A stretch of 42,524 bases of DNA, taken from positions 1 to 42,524 of the forward strand of contig CAYODU010000001.1 in NCBI GenBank assembly GCA_964402905.1, written 5' to 3'. Each line of letters starts with the position of its first letter. The first letter of the stretch is position 1. The DNA is from JABIDZ01 sp964402905 (GTDB lineage: Archaea; Iainarchaeota; Iainarchaeia; Iainarchaeales; JAAZKV01). A program made the translations under genes and the position numbers. Below are positions 8,887 through 15,936 of the stretch, in pieces. A model generated the notes under the pieces. That model worked only from the letters and a program-made list of their open reading frames with translations, did not search any database and was not told the DNA's origin.

Positions 8887-9648
8887 ATGGCTAGAGTAGA
8901 AGAAAACAAGCTTATCTTAAGCAAAGAAGAAAATGATTTACTCAAAAAGTTTAAGGAACTAGAACTAATTCCTAACCAAGAAGGAATATTTTTACTAATA
9001 GACAAAGAAATCGCTGTTAAAAAAGAAGGGAAACAAGTTTGTGTAAATGTTCCTTTGATAGAAGAACAAGAACAAGTAATCGGCTTAATAAAAAAATCTC
9101 GTTTAAATGAACTTGTTGAAGGAAAGTTCGAAGAAAAATTAAACGAAAAACAAAAAAAAGCATTGCTAGAACTCGTTGTACAAGAAAAAGTATTTGTATT
9201 CAAGTTAAATGACACTTACAAAAAAGGTGTTTACAGAGTAAAAGAAGAAACACTAGAAGAGAAAAAAAGATTGAAAAAAGATTCTGAAGAATTTAACGCA
9301 GAAAAAAAATCTCCAGTTGATTATACTCTAGAAAAAGATGGTTTTTTGTCTACAACAAACACAGAAAAAGCAAAGTCGCTTTCATATGAATTTAAAGAAA
9401 AAATAGAGGAAGGCGAACTAAAAGGCATAAAGAATTTTGAAGGAACATACTATCTAATAGAAACAAATTTACTCGGTGCATACTCACAAAAAATAAATCA
9501 AGCGTTAATAGAAAAAGAACTCAGTCTTCCAGAGTTAGCAAAGCAAGTTAATATTTCAGAAGAACTAACAAAAATAATTTGTGAATTCCTAAAAGAAGAA
9601 GGCGAAATAATAGAGAAAAGAAAAGGCAAGTACCAGTACATCAAATAA
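8887..9648 (+). CDS. Lys-rich protein with C-terminal winged-helix-like domain
   Basis: 253 residues, strongly Lys/Glu-rich. The N-terminal part repeats short alpha/beta segments; about residues 60-120 and 200-253 both look like small helix-turn-helix or winged-helix units, the last one clearest (KELSLPELAKQVNISEEL, then an E-G-E-I-I-E-K-R-K-G-K-Y wing). A GTGA ribosome-binding site lies 5 nt before the ATG, and a TATA-like box (TTAAATACC, near 8843-8852) is upstream. Its composition contrasts with the two Arg-rich orphans just before it. Possibly a DNA- or RNA-binding regulator; family not recognised. Confidence 0.65.
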   Translation: MARVEENKLILSKEENDLLKKFKELELIPNQEGIFLLIDKEIAVKKEGKQVCVNVPLIEEQEQVIGLIKKSRLNELVEGKFEEKLNEKQKKALLELVVQEKVFVFKLNDTYKKGVYRVKEETLEEKKRLKKDSEEFNAEKKSPVDYTLEKDGFLSTTNTEKAKSLSYEFKEKIEEGELKGIKNFEGTYYLIETNLLGAYSQKINQALIEKELSLPELAKQVNISEELTKIICEFLKEEGEIIEKRKGKYQYIK

Positions 9649-9665
9649 CACTTTCACCCCCAATA

Positions 9666-9682
9666 ACAACAAATATAAATAC
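9666..9682 (+). promoter_or_regulatory. TATA box ahead of the hairpin-repeat/tRNA-Trp locus
   Basis: The sequence AACAAATATAAATACTC is a strong archaeal TATA-type box. Transcription would begin near 9705, just before the first hairpin (9709-9730), so the repeats could form a long leader of the tRNA-Trp transcript. No closer TATA box is seen between the repeats and the tRNA, but the gap hides part of the region. Confidence 0.45.
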
Positions 9683-9708
9683 TCTTTAAACTCAATTTAA
9701 TTACACAG

Positions 9709-9746
9709 AATGAGTTAAGAAAAACTCATTATTTTGCAAAGCAAAA
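9709..9746 (+). other. Two short hairpins preceding the tandem repeat array
   Basis: AATGAGTT and AACTCATT (9709-9716 and 9723-9730) form an 8-bp stem. TTTTGC and GCAAAA (9732-9737 and 9741-9746) form a 6-bp stem with an AAA loop. The same AAA-loop design recurs in the repeats that follow. Confidence 0.5.
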
Positions 9747-9766
9747 AAAGTGGAGTAATTTTTTAG

Positions 9767-10039
9767 TGCAGGTCTTTTACAAAGTAAAAGAAGNNNNNNN
9801 NNNNNNNNNNNNNNNNNNNNNNNNNNNNNNNNNNNNNNNNNNNNNNNNNNNNNNNNNNNNNNNNNNNNNNNNNNNNNNNNNNNNNNNNNNNNNTGCAGGC
9901 GTAACAACGCCTTTCTAGTGCAGGTCTTTTACAAAGTAAAAGAAGTGCAGGCGTAACAACGCCTTTCTAGTGCAGGTCTTTTACAAAGTAAAAGAAGTGC
10001 TTTTAGTGCAGGTTTTATTTTACGAAGTAAAATAAAAAG
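9767..10039 (+). repeat. Tandem hairpin repeats (25-nt A unit, 27-nt B unit, 33-nt C unit) with an internal assembly gap
   Basis: Every unit starts TGCAGG and contains a hairpin. Unit A (9894-9918, 9946-9970) has GGCGT/ACGCC. Unit B (9767-9793, 9919-9945, 9971-9997) has TCTTTTAC/GTAAAAGA with an AAA loop. Unit C (10007-10039) has an enlarged version, TTTTATTTTAC/GTAAAATAAAA with a GAA loop. A and B alternate as a 52-nt composite repeat, identical between copies. The 100 N (9794-9893) fall exactly between a B and an A unit, so the array is probably collapsed and its true length unknown. The array ends 4 nt before the tRNA-Trp. There are no unique spacers, so it is not a CRISPR. Confidence 0.8.
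9794..9893. other. Assembly gap of 100 N inside the repeat array
   Basis: Exactly 100 undetermined bases, a usual placeholder for unknown length, flanked on both sides by complete repeat units. Confidence 0.95.
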
Positions 10040-10043
10040 TGCT

Positions 10044-10205
10044 GGGGTTATAGTGTAGTGGTATCACGGTTCCCTCCAGATTTTTCTGAAAGAAAAATCC
10101 AAAAGTGTAAATCTCAAAATTTTTCTTTTTGGGCAACTTACACTTTTTCTTTTCTAAAGAAAAAGGGCAGAGGAACAGATCGGGGTCCAATTCCCCGTGA
10201 CCCCA
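10044..10205 (+). tRNA. tRNA-Trp (anticodon CCA) with a 91-nt intron
   Basis: Acceptor GGGGTTA/TGACCCC (7 bp, one T-G pair), D arm with GG in a 7-nt loop, anticodon stem GTTCC/GGAAC, loop CTCCAGA giving anticodon CCA, T arm CGGGG/CCCCG, discriminator A, no encoded CCA. Exons are 10044-10079 and 10171-10205 if the intron sits at the usual 37/38 position; the bases CAGA occur at both ends, so the spliced loop is the same for several cut positions. The loop CTCCAGA with G37 matches archaeal and eukaryotic tRNA-Trp. Oddities: the T loop reads TCCAATT, so the near-universal T55 is C, and D-stem pair 13:22 is T-T. The mature length of 71 nt is short. It may be functional or drifting; it is preceded by the hairpin-repeat array. 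Confidence 0.75.
10080..10170 (+). other. Structured intron of tRNA-Trp
   Basis: The intron contains three complementary pairs. GATTTTTC/GAAAAATC (10079-10086, 10092-10099) makes 8 bp. AAAAGTGTAA/TTACACTTTT (10101-10110, 10138-10147) makes 10 bp. CTTTTTC/GAAAAAG (10143-10149, 10159-10165) makes 7 bp. I could not draw a canonical bulge-helix-bulge with a 4-bp central helix, so a relaxed motif would be needed for the splicing endonuclease. No box C/D pair was seen. Confidence 0.55.
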
Positions 10206-10206
10206 T

Positions 10207-10249
10207 CGCCCGCAAAATCGGGCGGCGCTTTGGGCACCTTCGGTAGCCC
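10207..10249 (+). other. GC-rich double hairpin immediately after tRNA-Trp
   Basis: CGCCCG/CGGGCG (10207-10212, 10219-10224) is followed by GGGCACC/GGT-A-GCCC (10232-10238, 10242-10249) with a TTC loop and one bulged A. Such GC content is exceptional in this AT-rich window. It could be a processing or termination structure of the tRNA transcript, or part of a separate small RNA. Confidence 0.45.
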
Positions 10250-10269
10250 TGCTAGTTTCTTTTTTGAAT

Positions 10270-10325
10270 GCAATATTTTTTCTTCTAAAGAAAAAAGATT
10301 GCGGGTTAAATTCCCCGTAACCCCA
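10270..10325 (+). pseudogene. Second, degenerate tRNA 3' half with the same upstream hairpin type
   Basis: The segment at 10301-10325 matches the tRNA-Trp 3' end at about 20 of 25 positions (both contain AATTCCCCGT and end ACCCCA). Its acceptor strand TAACCCC would pair perfectly with the 5' GGGGTTA of tRNA-Trp. However, no anticodon-stem partner precedes it, two T-stem pairs are broken (G-G, C-C), and C56 is A. It is preceded by a long hairpin (GCAAT-A-TTTTTTC to GAAAAAA-G-ATTGC, 10270-10302) closely resembling the last intron hairpin of tRNA-Trp. Most likely a duplicated and decayed copy of hairpin plus 3' exon; a split-tRNA half is less likely. Confidence 0.5.
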
Positions 10326-10363
10326 TAACAAATATTTTTATTCAGACACAACACTAATTAAGT

Positions 10364-11221
10364 ATGGACGAAAAAGTCACTATTATTATTCCAGCATTTA
10401 ATGAAGAAGAAAATATTATTGAAGTGCTTCGTCCAATTGTAAGATGGAAAAGAGCTGATCCTGTAAATCGACACGTTATTGTAGTGAATGATGGGAGCAC
10501 AGATAAAACACAAGCTTTTGTTAGAGAATTCAATTCTAGATTTGACAAACCCCAAGTAGATATTATTTACTCCGATTCAAAAACAAAGAAAAATCTTGGA
10601 AAAGGAGAGGCATTCGTTCGTGGAGTTTTACGTGCGAACAGATACAAACCAGATATTTTGATGACAATTGATGCTGATACAGAAAATTTGGTTGAAACAA
10701 GAATTGACGATTTAATTATAGCACTAAAAAGTCGTCCAGAGATAAACATGGTTTTGGGTAGATGTATTGAACTCGGTTACCCACTACCTAAAGACCTTAC
10801 TGGAACAAGAGCAATAAGAATGCGTGCACTGGCCCCAATAATAAATAGAAAAAGAAAATGGATTGAGTTACTAAGGGGGTTTGCACTTGAAAGAGCGCTT
10901 AATTACTTAATACGAAAAAGATTTCACTCAACAGTTTGTTTCCATCAAGCGCCACCATTTAGATCAACAAATTTTGATGGACAAGAAAAACACTTCTATT
11001 CTTATAGTGCAAAATTACTTGACAGACAATTAGTAGCAGATAAAATAGCTGCTGAATTAAGAATAGAACATTTGCTTATCAAAGGACAACGAACAGCGCC
11101 AAAAACAGAATTTGAAAAATGTTTAAGTCCCGAAGCTCAGGTAGCACTTCTAAGAAAAAGAGTTAGGCGCGCAAAAAGATGGTTATCAGTCGAAAAAAAA
11201 ACAAAACCCCATTTGAGATAA
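10364..11221 (+). CDS. Family 2 glycosyltransferase (GT-A fold)
   Basis: 285 residues. The N-terminus has the GT2 pattern: TIIIPAFNEEENI (residues 6-18), VVNDGSTD (40-47) for nucleotide-sugar binding, and the metal-binding D-x-D in MTIDADT (about 100-106). The C-terminal half is basic and lacks the multiple membrane helices of polyprenyl-anchored GT2 enzymes, so it is probably soluble or peripherally bound. It transfers a sugar from a nucleotide donor; acceptor unknown, plausibly surface glycan or glycoprotein given the many sequon-rich secreted proteins nearby. A TATA-like box (AAATATTTTTATTC, about 10330-10343) lies 25-30 nt before the ATG without a ribosome-binding site, so it is probably leaderless. 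C-terminus is unusually Arg/Lys-rich. Confidence 0.85.
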   Translation: MDEKVTIIIPAFNEEENIIEVLRPIVRWKRADPVNRHVIVVNDGSTDKTQAFVREFNSRFDKPQVDIIYSDSKTKKNLGKGEAFVRGVLRANRYKPDILMTIDADTENLVETRIDDLIIALKSRPEINMVLGRCIELGYPLPKDLTGTRAIRMRALAPIINRKRKWIELLRGFALERALNYLIRKRFHSTVCFHQAPPFRSTNFDGQEKHFYSYSAKLLDRQLVADKIAAELRIEHLLIKGQRTAPKTEFEKCLSPEAQVALLRKRVRRAKRWLSVEKKTKPHLR

Positions 11222-11239
11222 AAAGGATATTAAAATTAA

Positions 11240-11503
11240 TCACTTATAGATTTTATCGTGGTGATCAAAGTCTTCAATAAAAACAGTTTCTTCACTTTCA
11301 TTAATTCTAAATGTAAGAACAAAGCTTTTGTCTATGTGAACCCGACACAAACCAAACATTTTTCCCCTTAACTTTTTATAATTTGACGGATTCAAAACAA
11401 TTTCTTGAATTTTTTTCATTACAATTGAATATCTTTCTTTGTCTTTTATAGATAATTTATTTAATTTTTTTCTTAAATTTTTATTAAATTGTAGGGAATA
11501 CAT
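11240..11503 (-). CDS. RelE/ParE-like type II toxin
   Basis: 87 residues, the usual size for the RelE superfamily. The sequence shows the family layout: N-terminal basic helix (FNKNLRKKLNKLSIKDKERY), then KKLRGKMFGLCRVHIDKSFVLTF and a C-terminal VFIEDFDHHDKIY, where the strands carry Arg/Lys and the D-H-H-D end resembles YoeB/RelE mRNA interferases. Such toxins cleave mRNA on the ribosome. The ATG overlaps the antitoxin stop by 1 nt (TAATG), so the pair is translationally coupled. I cannot tell a RelE mRNA interferase from a ParE gyrase inhibitor by sequence alone, but gyrase targeting is less likely in an archaeon. Confidence 0.8.
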   Translation of the reverse strand: MYSLQFNKNLRKKLNKLSIKDKERYSIVMKKIQEIVLNPSNYKKLRGKMFGLCRVHIDKSFVLTFRINESEETVFIEDFDHHDKIYK

Positions 11504-11748
11504 TACTTTCCATCCCTTATGTATTTGTCAAGTTCTTCAACCGAATTAAATTTTACATAGTTGCCTTCTTTCATTATTTTTTTCATTTTAGCAATGTACT
11601 CGGGTTTTAGTTCCGGTTCTTTTTCTTCAATATATTTTTTTGCAAGAATCTGTATGGCTTGCCCTTTATCCTTCAGATCATACTTTGCTTTAATCACATT
11701 TAGAACACGGTTAGTATCTTTATCTATTGTGACTAGTGCTTGTACCAA
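11503..11748 (-). CDS. Antitoxin partner of the RelE-like toxin (resembles DUF2683 family)
   Basis: 81 residues from a TTG at 11748. This start is chosen over upstream ones because a perfect GGAGGTGA ribosome-binding site (11754-11761) lies 5 nt before it. The N-terminal VQALVTIDKDTNRVLNVIKAK region suits a ribbon-helix-helix DNA-binding fold; the C-terminal half (EEKEPELKPEYIAKMKKIM, then FNSVEELDKYI) looks like a flexible toxin-binding segment. From memory this resembles archaeal DUF2683 proteins. Its stop overlaps the toxin start. An inverted repeat upstream is a likely autorepression site. Confidence 0.75.
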   Translation of the reverse strand: MVQALVTIDKDTNRVLNVIKAKYDLKDKGQAIQILAKKYIEEKEPELKPEYIAKMKKIMKEGNYVKFNSVEELDKYIRDGK

Positions 11749-11753
11749 TTTCT

Positions 11754-11761
11754 CACCTCCA
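11754..11761 (-). promoter_or_regulatory. Strong Shine-Dalgarno site of the antitoxin
   Basis: GGAGGTGA, 5 nt before TTG at 11748, complements the archaeal 16S 3' end and decides the start. Confidence 0.8.
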
Positions 11762-11767
11762 ATTAGT

Positions 11768-11790
11768 TTAACTAAGTAAGACTTAGTTAA
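11768..11790. promoter_or_regulatory. Inverted repeat, putative operator of the toxin-antitoxin operon
   Basis: Perfect 10-base arms TTAACTAAGT and ACTTAGTTAA around AAG, 6 nt upstream of the antitoxin ribosome-binding site. A TATA-like box on the minus strand (TTTATATTT, about 11831-11841) puts the transcript start just upstream of the repeat. Position and symmetry fit autoregulation by the antitoxin. Confidence 0.6.
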
Positions 11791-12119
11791 GCTAGTTAAT
11801 AAGCTTTGTTGAATAAATGATTTTTTTGAAAAATATAAACTTAACCAAAAAGTCAGCAATTAACGAAAGCAAAGTGTGTTAAATGAAAGTGTGTTTTTTG
11901 TTACACAAAAAAACAAGGATTTCTTATTAATAAAAAAAGAAGCTATTAATTCACAAGGTGTTTTGTATCGTTCAATAATGATTTTGCTGTTTTTAATTCA
12001 GAAAAACTTTTAATGCATGAAAAAGCGCTAAAAACAAGCTTTAAATTGATTCTCTTTCTTCACATTAATATAAATAATGCGATACTAATGAAGGATACAA
12101 CAAAGAGCGGTGAGTTAAA
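11791..12119. promoter_or_regulatory. Divergent intergenic region between the toxin-antitoxin operon and valS
   Basis: About 330 nt without a gene. It holds the antitoxin TATA box (near 11831-11841), a hairpin TTTTTTGT/ACAAAAAA with a TAC loop (11894-11912), and on the plus strand the valS TATA box (CATTAATATAAATAATG, about 12062-12078). It ends in a GGTGAG ribosome-binding site (12109-12114) 5 nt before the valS TTG. The stretch 11920-12055 shows nothing else I can support. Confidence 0.5.
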
Positions 12120-14510
12120 TTGATTAAAGAGAAAAAGTTTACAAAGGAAATGGAATTAACTATTTTTGATGAATGGAAAAAGGACCGCGAATATAATTTT
12201 AATGAGAGCACAAAGAAAAAAGTTTATTCCATTGATACTCCCCCCCCATACATTAATTCTCCTGTACACATCGGACACGCATCAACATACACAATAATGG
12301 ATTTTATCGCAAGGTTCAGAAGAATGATTGGATACGAAGTACTATTTCCTCTTGGATTAGACCAAAATGGTTTACCCATAGAAATCAGTGCAGAGAAAAA
12401 ATACAAAGTTAATTTTACTAAACTAAAAAGAGAAGAAGCCATTGCTTATTGTAGAAGATTACTCAATGAAACTACTGCCGAGAGTGTTGACAGCTTTTTC
12501 AAATGCGGGATAAGATTCAGTTCTTGGGAAGAAGGAAAAAAAATAGGCGATATTTACCAGACAGATAGTCCCGAGTACCGCACACTAACACAATCCACAT
12601 TTATTGACTTGTGGAAAAAAGGGCTTATTTATGAAGCAAACAAAGTTGTTAACTGGGATACAAAACTACAAACAACTGTTGCTGATGCAGAAATAATTTA
12701 TGAAGATAGACCCGGTTTTTTCCATGACATTGTATTCAAAGTTAAGGAAAGCAAAGAAGAAGTAATAATTGGAACTACAAGACCAGAATTAATTTGTACT
12801 TGCGGAATGGTAATATTTAATCCAAAAGATAAGAGGTACTCGCATCTTGAAGGAAAAACACTTATTACTCCTTATTTTAATAAAGAAATTTTGTGCAAAT
12901 CACATCCATCTGCAGAGATTGATAAGGGAACAGGAATAATGATGATGTGTTCTTACGGAGACCTGACAGATATAAGGTTTTTTATTGAACAAGGAATAGA
13001 AGCAAAAGTTGCAATTAATAAAGACGGGACAATGAATGAGAATGCTGGCGATTTAGAAGGACTAAGTATTATTGAAGCAAGAAAAAAAATTATTGAAGCA
13101 CTAAAAGAAAAAGATTTACTTAAAAAAATTACTCCCACAGAAGCACATAGAACACCAATTAGCGAGAGAAGCAAAACTGCTATTGAATTTATTGAAATGC
13201 CAGAATTTTATTTGAAGCAATTAGATTACAAAGAAAAAATGGTAGAGATTGCACACAAAATAAATATTTTTTCTCCAAAATCAAGACAAATTCTTCTGGA
13301 TTGGATTGATTCAGTTTCAATTGACTGGCCCATATCAAGGAGACGATACTACGCAACAGAAGTACCTATGTGGAAGTGCAAGAAATGTGGAGAATATGTT
13401 TTAGCAGAAAAAGGAAAGTATGTTCAGCCATGGAAAGACAAATACAAAGGAAAGTGTTCTTGTGGTAGCACAGAATTTGTTGGAGAAGAAAGAGTTCTTG
13501 ATACTTGGTTTGACTCAAGTATTTCTCCACTATATATTCTTGGATACGAAAGAGAACCCAATTTTTTTAAGAAAAATAGCAAGTGCTCTCTTCGCCCACA
13601 AGGAAAAGAAATTGTTAGAACCTGGCTCTATTACACGCTACTAAAAGATTATTTGTTAACAGGAAAAATTATTTTCGAAGATGTTTGGATACACCACCAC
13701 ATAGTTGATGAAAAAGGTTACAAGTTCAGCAAAAGCAAAGGTAATGGAATTGATCCACACGAAATACTAGAAAAATTTGGTGCAAGCCCATTTAGGATTT
13801 GGTGCGCAACAGAAGGAAATCTTGACAGCACTGATTTTAGATGCTCTTTTGAAAGAATACAAAACGCAGGAAAACTACTTGACAAGCTTTGGAATGTAAG
13901 CAAATTTGTTTCCATGTTTGAGATAACAAAAGCACAAGAAAAAGATGTTGAGTTAATGGAAATAGATAAATGGATTTTGAGTGAAGCAAACAAAATTGTT
14001 GGTGAGGCACACGAAGGCTACATGAAATATGATTTTCATAATCCAACCACAAGAGCAATTAATTTTATCCGCGACGAATTTGCTTCGCACTACATTGAAA
14101 TTGTTAAGAGAAGAGCATACAACAATGATGAGAAAACAAAGTTCACTGAGAAAGAAAGGAACGCTGCAGTAAAAACTCTGCGAGACGTATTGAAAATAAT
14201 GCTTGAGGTTCTAGCACCAGTTAATGCGGCAATGAATTACTATTTGTACAAAGAACTATTTGGTGCGGATGTACACAAACAAAATTGGCCAAAAGAAGAG
14301 AAAATAAAATCGACAATTAATTCAATTGATTTAATGGAATTTAATTCAGCTGTTTGGAAAGGAAAAAAAGACAATAACCTTTCACTGAAAGATGAAATCA
14401 AAAAAGTTATTGCTCCAATGAGTCTAAAAGCAGTTGAAAAAGAAATTGTTGCAACACACAACATAAAAGAAATCTCTTTTGGAAAAGAAACTAAAATTAC
14501 TGTTAAATAA
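12120..14510 (+). CDS. valS: Valyl-tRNA synthetase
   Basis: 796 residues; class I aminoacyl-tRNA synthetase charging tRNA-Val. Seen: SPVHIGHA (HIGH motif, about 47-54), FPLGLDQNGLPIE after it, the editing (CP1) domain with GTTRPE and with MMMCSYGDLTDIRFF, which matches the ValRS-specific GDKTD editing motif, DWPISRRRYYATEVPMW, a zinc-type CKKCGEY/CSCGS cluster, and FSKSKGN (KMSKS motif with Phe for Met, about residue 533). ValRS is favoured over IleRS or LeuRS by DQNGLP and the GDLTD editing motif. TTG start chosen because GGTGAG lies 5 nt upstream. Size is slightly below the usual 850-900, with a short C-terminal domain and no coiled-coil arm, as in archaea. Monocistronic, own TATA box. Confidence 0.85.
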   Translation: MIKEKKFTKEMELTIFDEWKKDREYNFNESTKKKVYSIDTPPPYINSPVHIGHASTYTIMDFIARFRRMIGYEVLFPLGLDQNGLPIEISAEKKYKVNFTKLKREEAIAYCRRLLNETTAESVDSFFKCGIRFSSWEEGKKIGDIYQTDSPEYRTLTQSTFIDLWKKGLIYEANKVVNWDTKLQTTVADAEIIYEDRPGFFHDIVFKVKESKEEVIIGTTRPELICTCGMVIFNPKDKRYSHLEGKTLITPYFNKEILCKSHPSAEIDKGTGIMMMCSYGDLTDIRFFIEQGIEAKVAINKDGTMNENAGDLEGLSIIEARKKIIEALKEKDLLKKITPTEAHRTPISERSKTAIEFIEMPEFYLKQLDYKEKMVEIAHKINIFSPKSRQILLDWIDSVSIDWPISRRRYYATEVPMWKCKKCGEYVLAEKGKYVQPWKDKYKGKCSCGSTEFVGEERVLDTWFDSSISPLYILGYEREPNFFKKNSKCSLRPQGKEIVRTWLYYTLLKDYLLTGKIIFEDVWIHHHIVDEKGYKFSKSKGNGIDPHEILEKFGASPFRIWCATEGNLDSTDFRCSFERIQNAGKLLDKLWNVSKFVSMFEITKAQEKDVELMEIDKWILSEANKIVGEAHEGYMKYDFHNPTTRAINFIRDEFASHYIEIVKRRAYNNDEKTKFTEKERNAAVKTLRDVLKIMLEVLAPVNAAMNYYLYKELFGADVHKQNWPKEEKIKSTINSIDLMEFNSAVWKGKKDNNLSLKDEIKKVIAPMSLKAVEKEIVATHNIKEISFGKETKITVK

Positions 14511-14569
14511 AGAAAAAACGTTACAGCCCCCCACCTTTAAAAAAAACAAAAAGCCATTAAATAAGTCAG

Positions 14570-14579
14570 TTTTATATAC
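14570..14579 (+). promoter_or_regulatory. TATA box of the surface-protein gene pair
   Basis: TTTTATATAC lies about 30 nt before the ATG at 14608, with a GTGA ribosome-binding site 5 nt before that ATG. Confidence 0.55.
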
Positions 14580-14607
14580 TACTTTTCCTTTTCTTATAGT
14601 GAATAAG

Positions 14608-15936
14608 ATGAGTAAAAAAAATGTTGTTTTTCTGGGCGTGAGCCTTTTCTTCGTGATTTTATTAGCTTTAAGCACTTTTGCGCTTTCGCCAAATCAAGCA
14701 ACTGATTTTGTTACAAAAACAAATAATTTTCTTATTGATGGAGAACAAGCAGTTATACTTTCCCCACAATCAATGATAAGCTACAACAAAAACAGTTATT
14801 GGATAGTAGCAATTTTCAATGGAAGTTCTCCAAGCCTTTATATTCCAATAAATAACAAAGAAGAAAAAGTTGCTTCTGGAGCAATAGAAGTGAGAGAACT
14901 AATAAAAACCGAGATTATTTTAAGCCAAATGAATGAACTAAAAAATAGTTTGCCAATAGGAAACTGGCCTTTTTCTCATCCGACAAAAACATTTTTCTAT
15001 GATTTAGAAAGAGCTTTTTCTGATTTGGTGCCAAGCGTAGTTACAGCTCAAACAGAAATGGAAAGCATTTCGGGAACAGAATCAATCGTAGCAACAATAA
15101 AAGAAATTAAGAGTGATCTTGATGCACTCGCAAGCGAAAGCGAAGCACTTGCACTAAAAATAGAAGAAGCGCGTTTATTTGAAGAAAATTATTTTATTTC
15201 ACCAGACACAAACAAAACATCTAAATACGAAAAATATTACAGTGATTACTTCACTAACATTGAAGAATACAAAAGCAACTATAATTCAATTGACTCAAAG
15301 ATAAGTGTATTAAAACAAGCAATAGCGGTTTTCCCAAGCACCGAAATGACTTCTAATCAAAAAGATTTTTTCATTAAAGCACTTACTCTTCCAAATGAAA
15401 CAGCAAAACTTCCATCATTTTTTTCTCAAACCGACCAAATAAAAACAGCCGCAGAAAGTCGCTTTAATTCAGCAAAAAACATTGAGAATCTTGTACTCAA
15501 TCTGGAAACAAGGCAAATGATGAATGATGCATGGCAATCAATTTATGGCTACGATGATAAAATCTTTAAAGCAAACAATAATTTCAGTTCACTTTCAGGA
15601 GCAGTAGAAACAATTTTATCTGATGAATTTGTTGAGCTCTGGGAAGACCAGGATTCCGTTACCGCTCTAAAAACAAACTGGGCACAAGCCAAATCAAAGT
15701 ATGATAATGCTGTTTATGACAAGGCAAAGAACTTTGCTGTAAGCGCAGAAAAGAATGTTTTAAGCATACTTGATAAAGGGATTGTGGAAAAAGAAGATAC
15801 AAACACACAAGACTTAATAATTGTATTAATAATAATATTAGTCGTAGTTATAATAGGTGTTTTTGTTTTCGAAAAGTTTTTTCATAAAAAAGGCCTAACG
15901 GAAGATGAAGAATATGATGACGAAAAATTCAAATAA
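14608..15936 (+). CDS. C-terminally anchored coiled-coil surface protein
   Basis: 442 residues from ATG at 14608, chosen because GTGA lies 5 nt upstream and a signal peptide begins there (MSKKNVVFLGVSLFFVILLALSTFA); the frame is open further upstream but without signals. The ectodomain is mostly helical with coiled-coil character (about residues 140-240 and 330-400). A C-terminal transmembrane helix (LIIVLIIILVVVIIGVFVF) precedes a short Lys/Asp/Glu-rich cytoplasmic tail. The last 32 nt overlap the next gene, so the two are coupled. Function unknown; topology (long extracellular helical stalk, single anchor) suggests a surface or envelope structural role. Confidence 0.75.
   Translation: MSKKNVVFLGVSLFFVILLALSTFALSPNQATDFVTKTNNFLIDGEQAVILSPQSMISYNKNSYWIVAIFNGSSPSLYIPINNKEEKVASGAIEVRELIKTEIILSQMNELKNSLPIGNWPFSHPTKTFFYDLERAFSDLVPSVVTAQTEMESISGTESIVATIKEIKSDLDALASESEALALKIEEARLFEENYFISPDTNKTSKYEKYYSDYFTNIEEYKSNYNSIDSKISVLKQAIAVFPSTEMTSNQKDFFIKALTLPNETAKLPSFFSQTDQIKTAAESRFNSAKNIENLVLNLETRQMMNDAWQSIYGYDDKIFKANNNFSSLSGAVETILSDEFVELWEDQDSVTALKTNWAQAKSKYDNAVYDKAKNFAVSAEKNVLSILDKGIVEKEDTNTQDLIIVLIIILVVVIIGVFVFEKFFHKKGLTEDEEYDDEKFK

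Noticed and set aside
9767..10039. CRISPR array
   Set aside because: Units are directly adjacent, alternate between two hairpin types and have no unique spacers; no cas genes in the window.
10058..10354. Short open frames on both strands over the tRNA-Trp region
   Set aside because: They are translations of tRNA and hairpin sequence with no start signals or conserved protein features.
3250..11790. Shared operator between the surface gene (3250) and toxin-antitoxin operon (11768)
   Set aside because: Arms look alike (AACTTAGT versus AACTAAGT) but differ in the central bases and spacing, so a common regulator is not supported.
11503..11859. Longer antitoxin starting upstream of 11748
   Set aside because: The longer frame would run through the inverted repeat and the perfect GGAGGTGA site; the TTG after that site is the better start.
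12120..14510. Isoleucyl- or leucyl-tRNA synthetase
   Set aside because: The DQNGLP segment and MMMCSYGDLTD editing motif match ValRS better.
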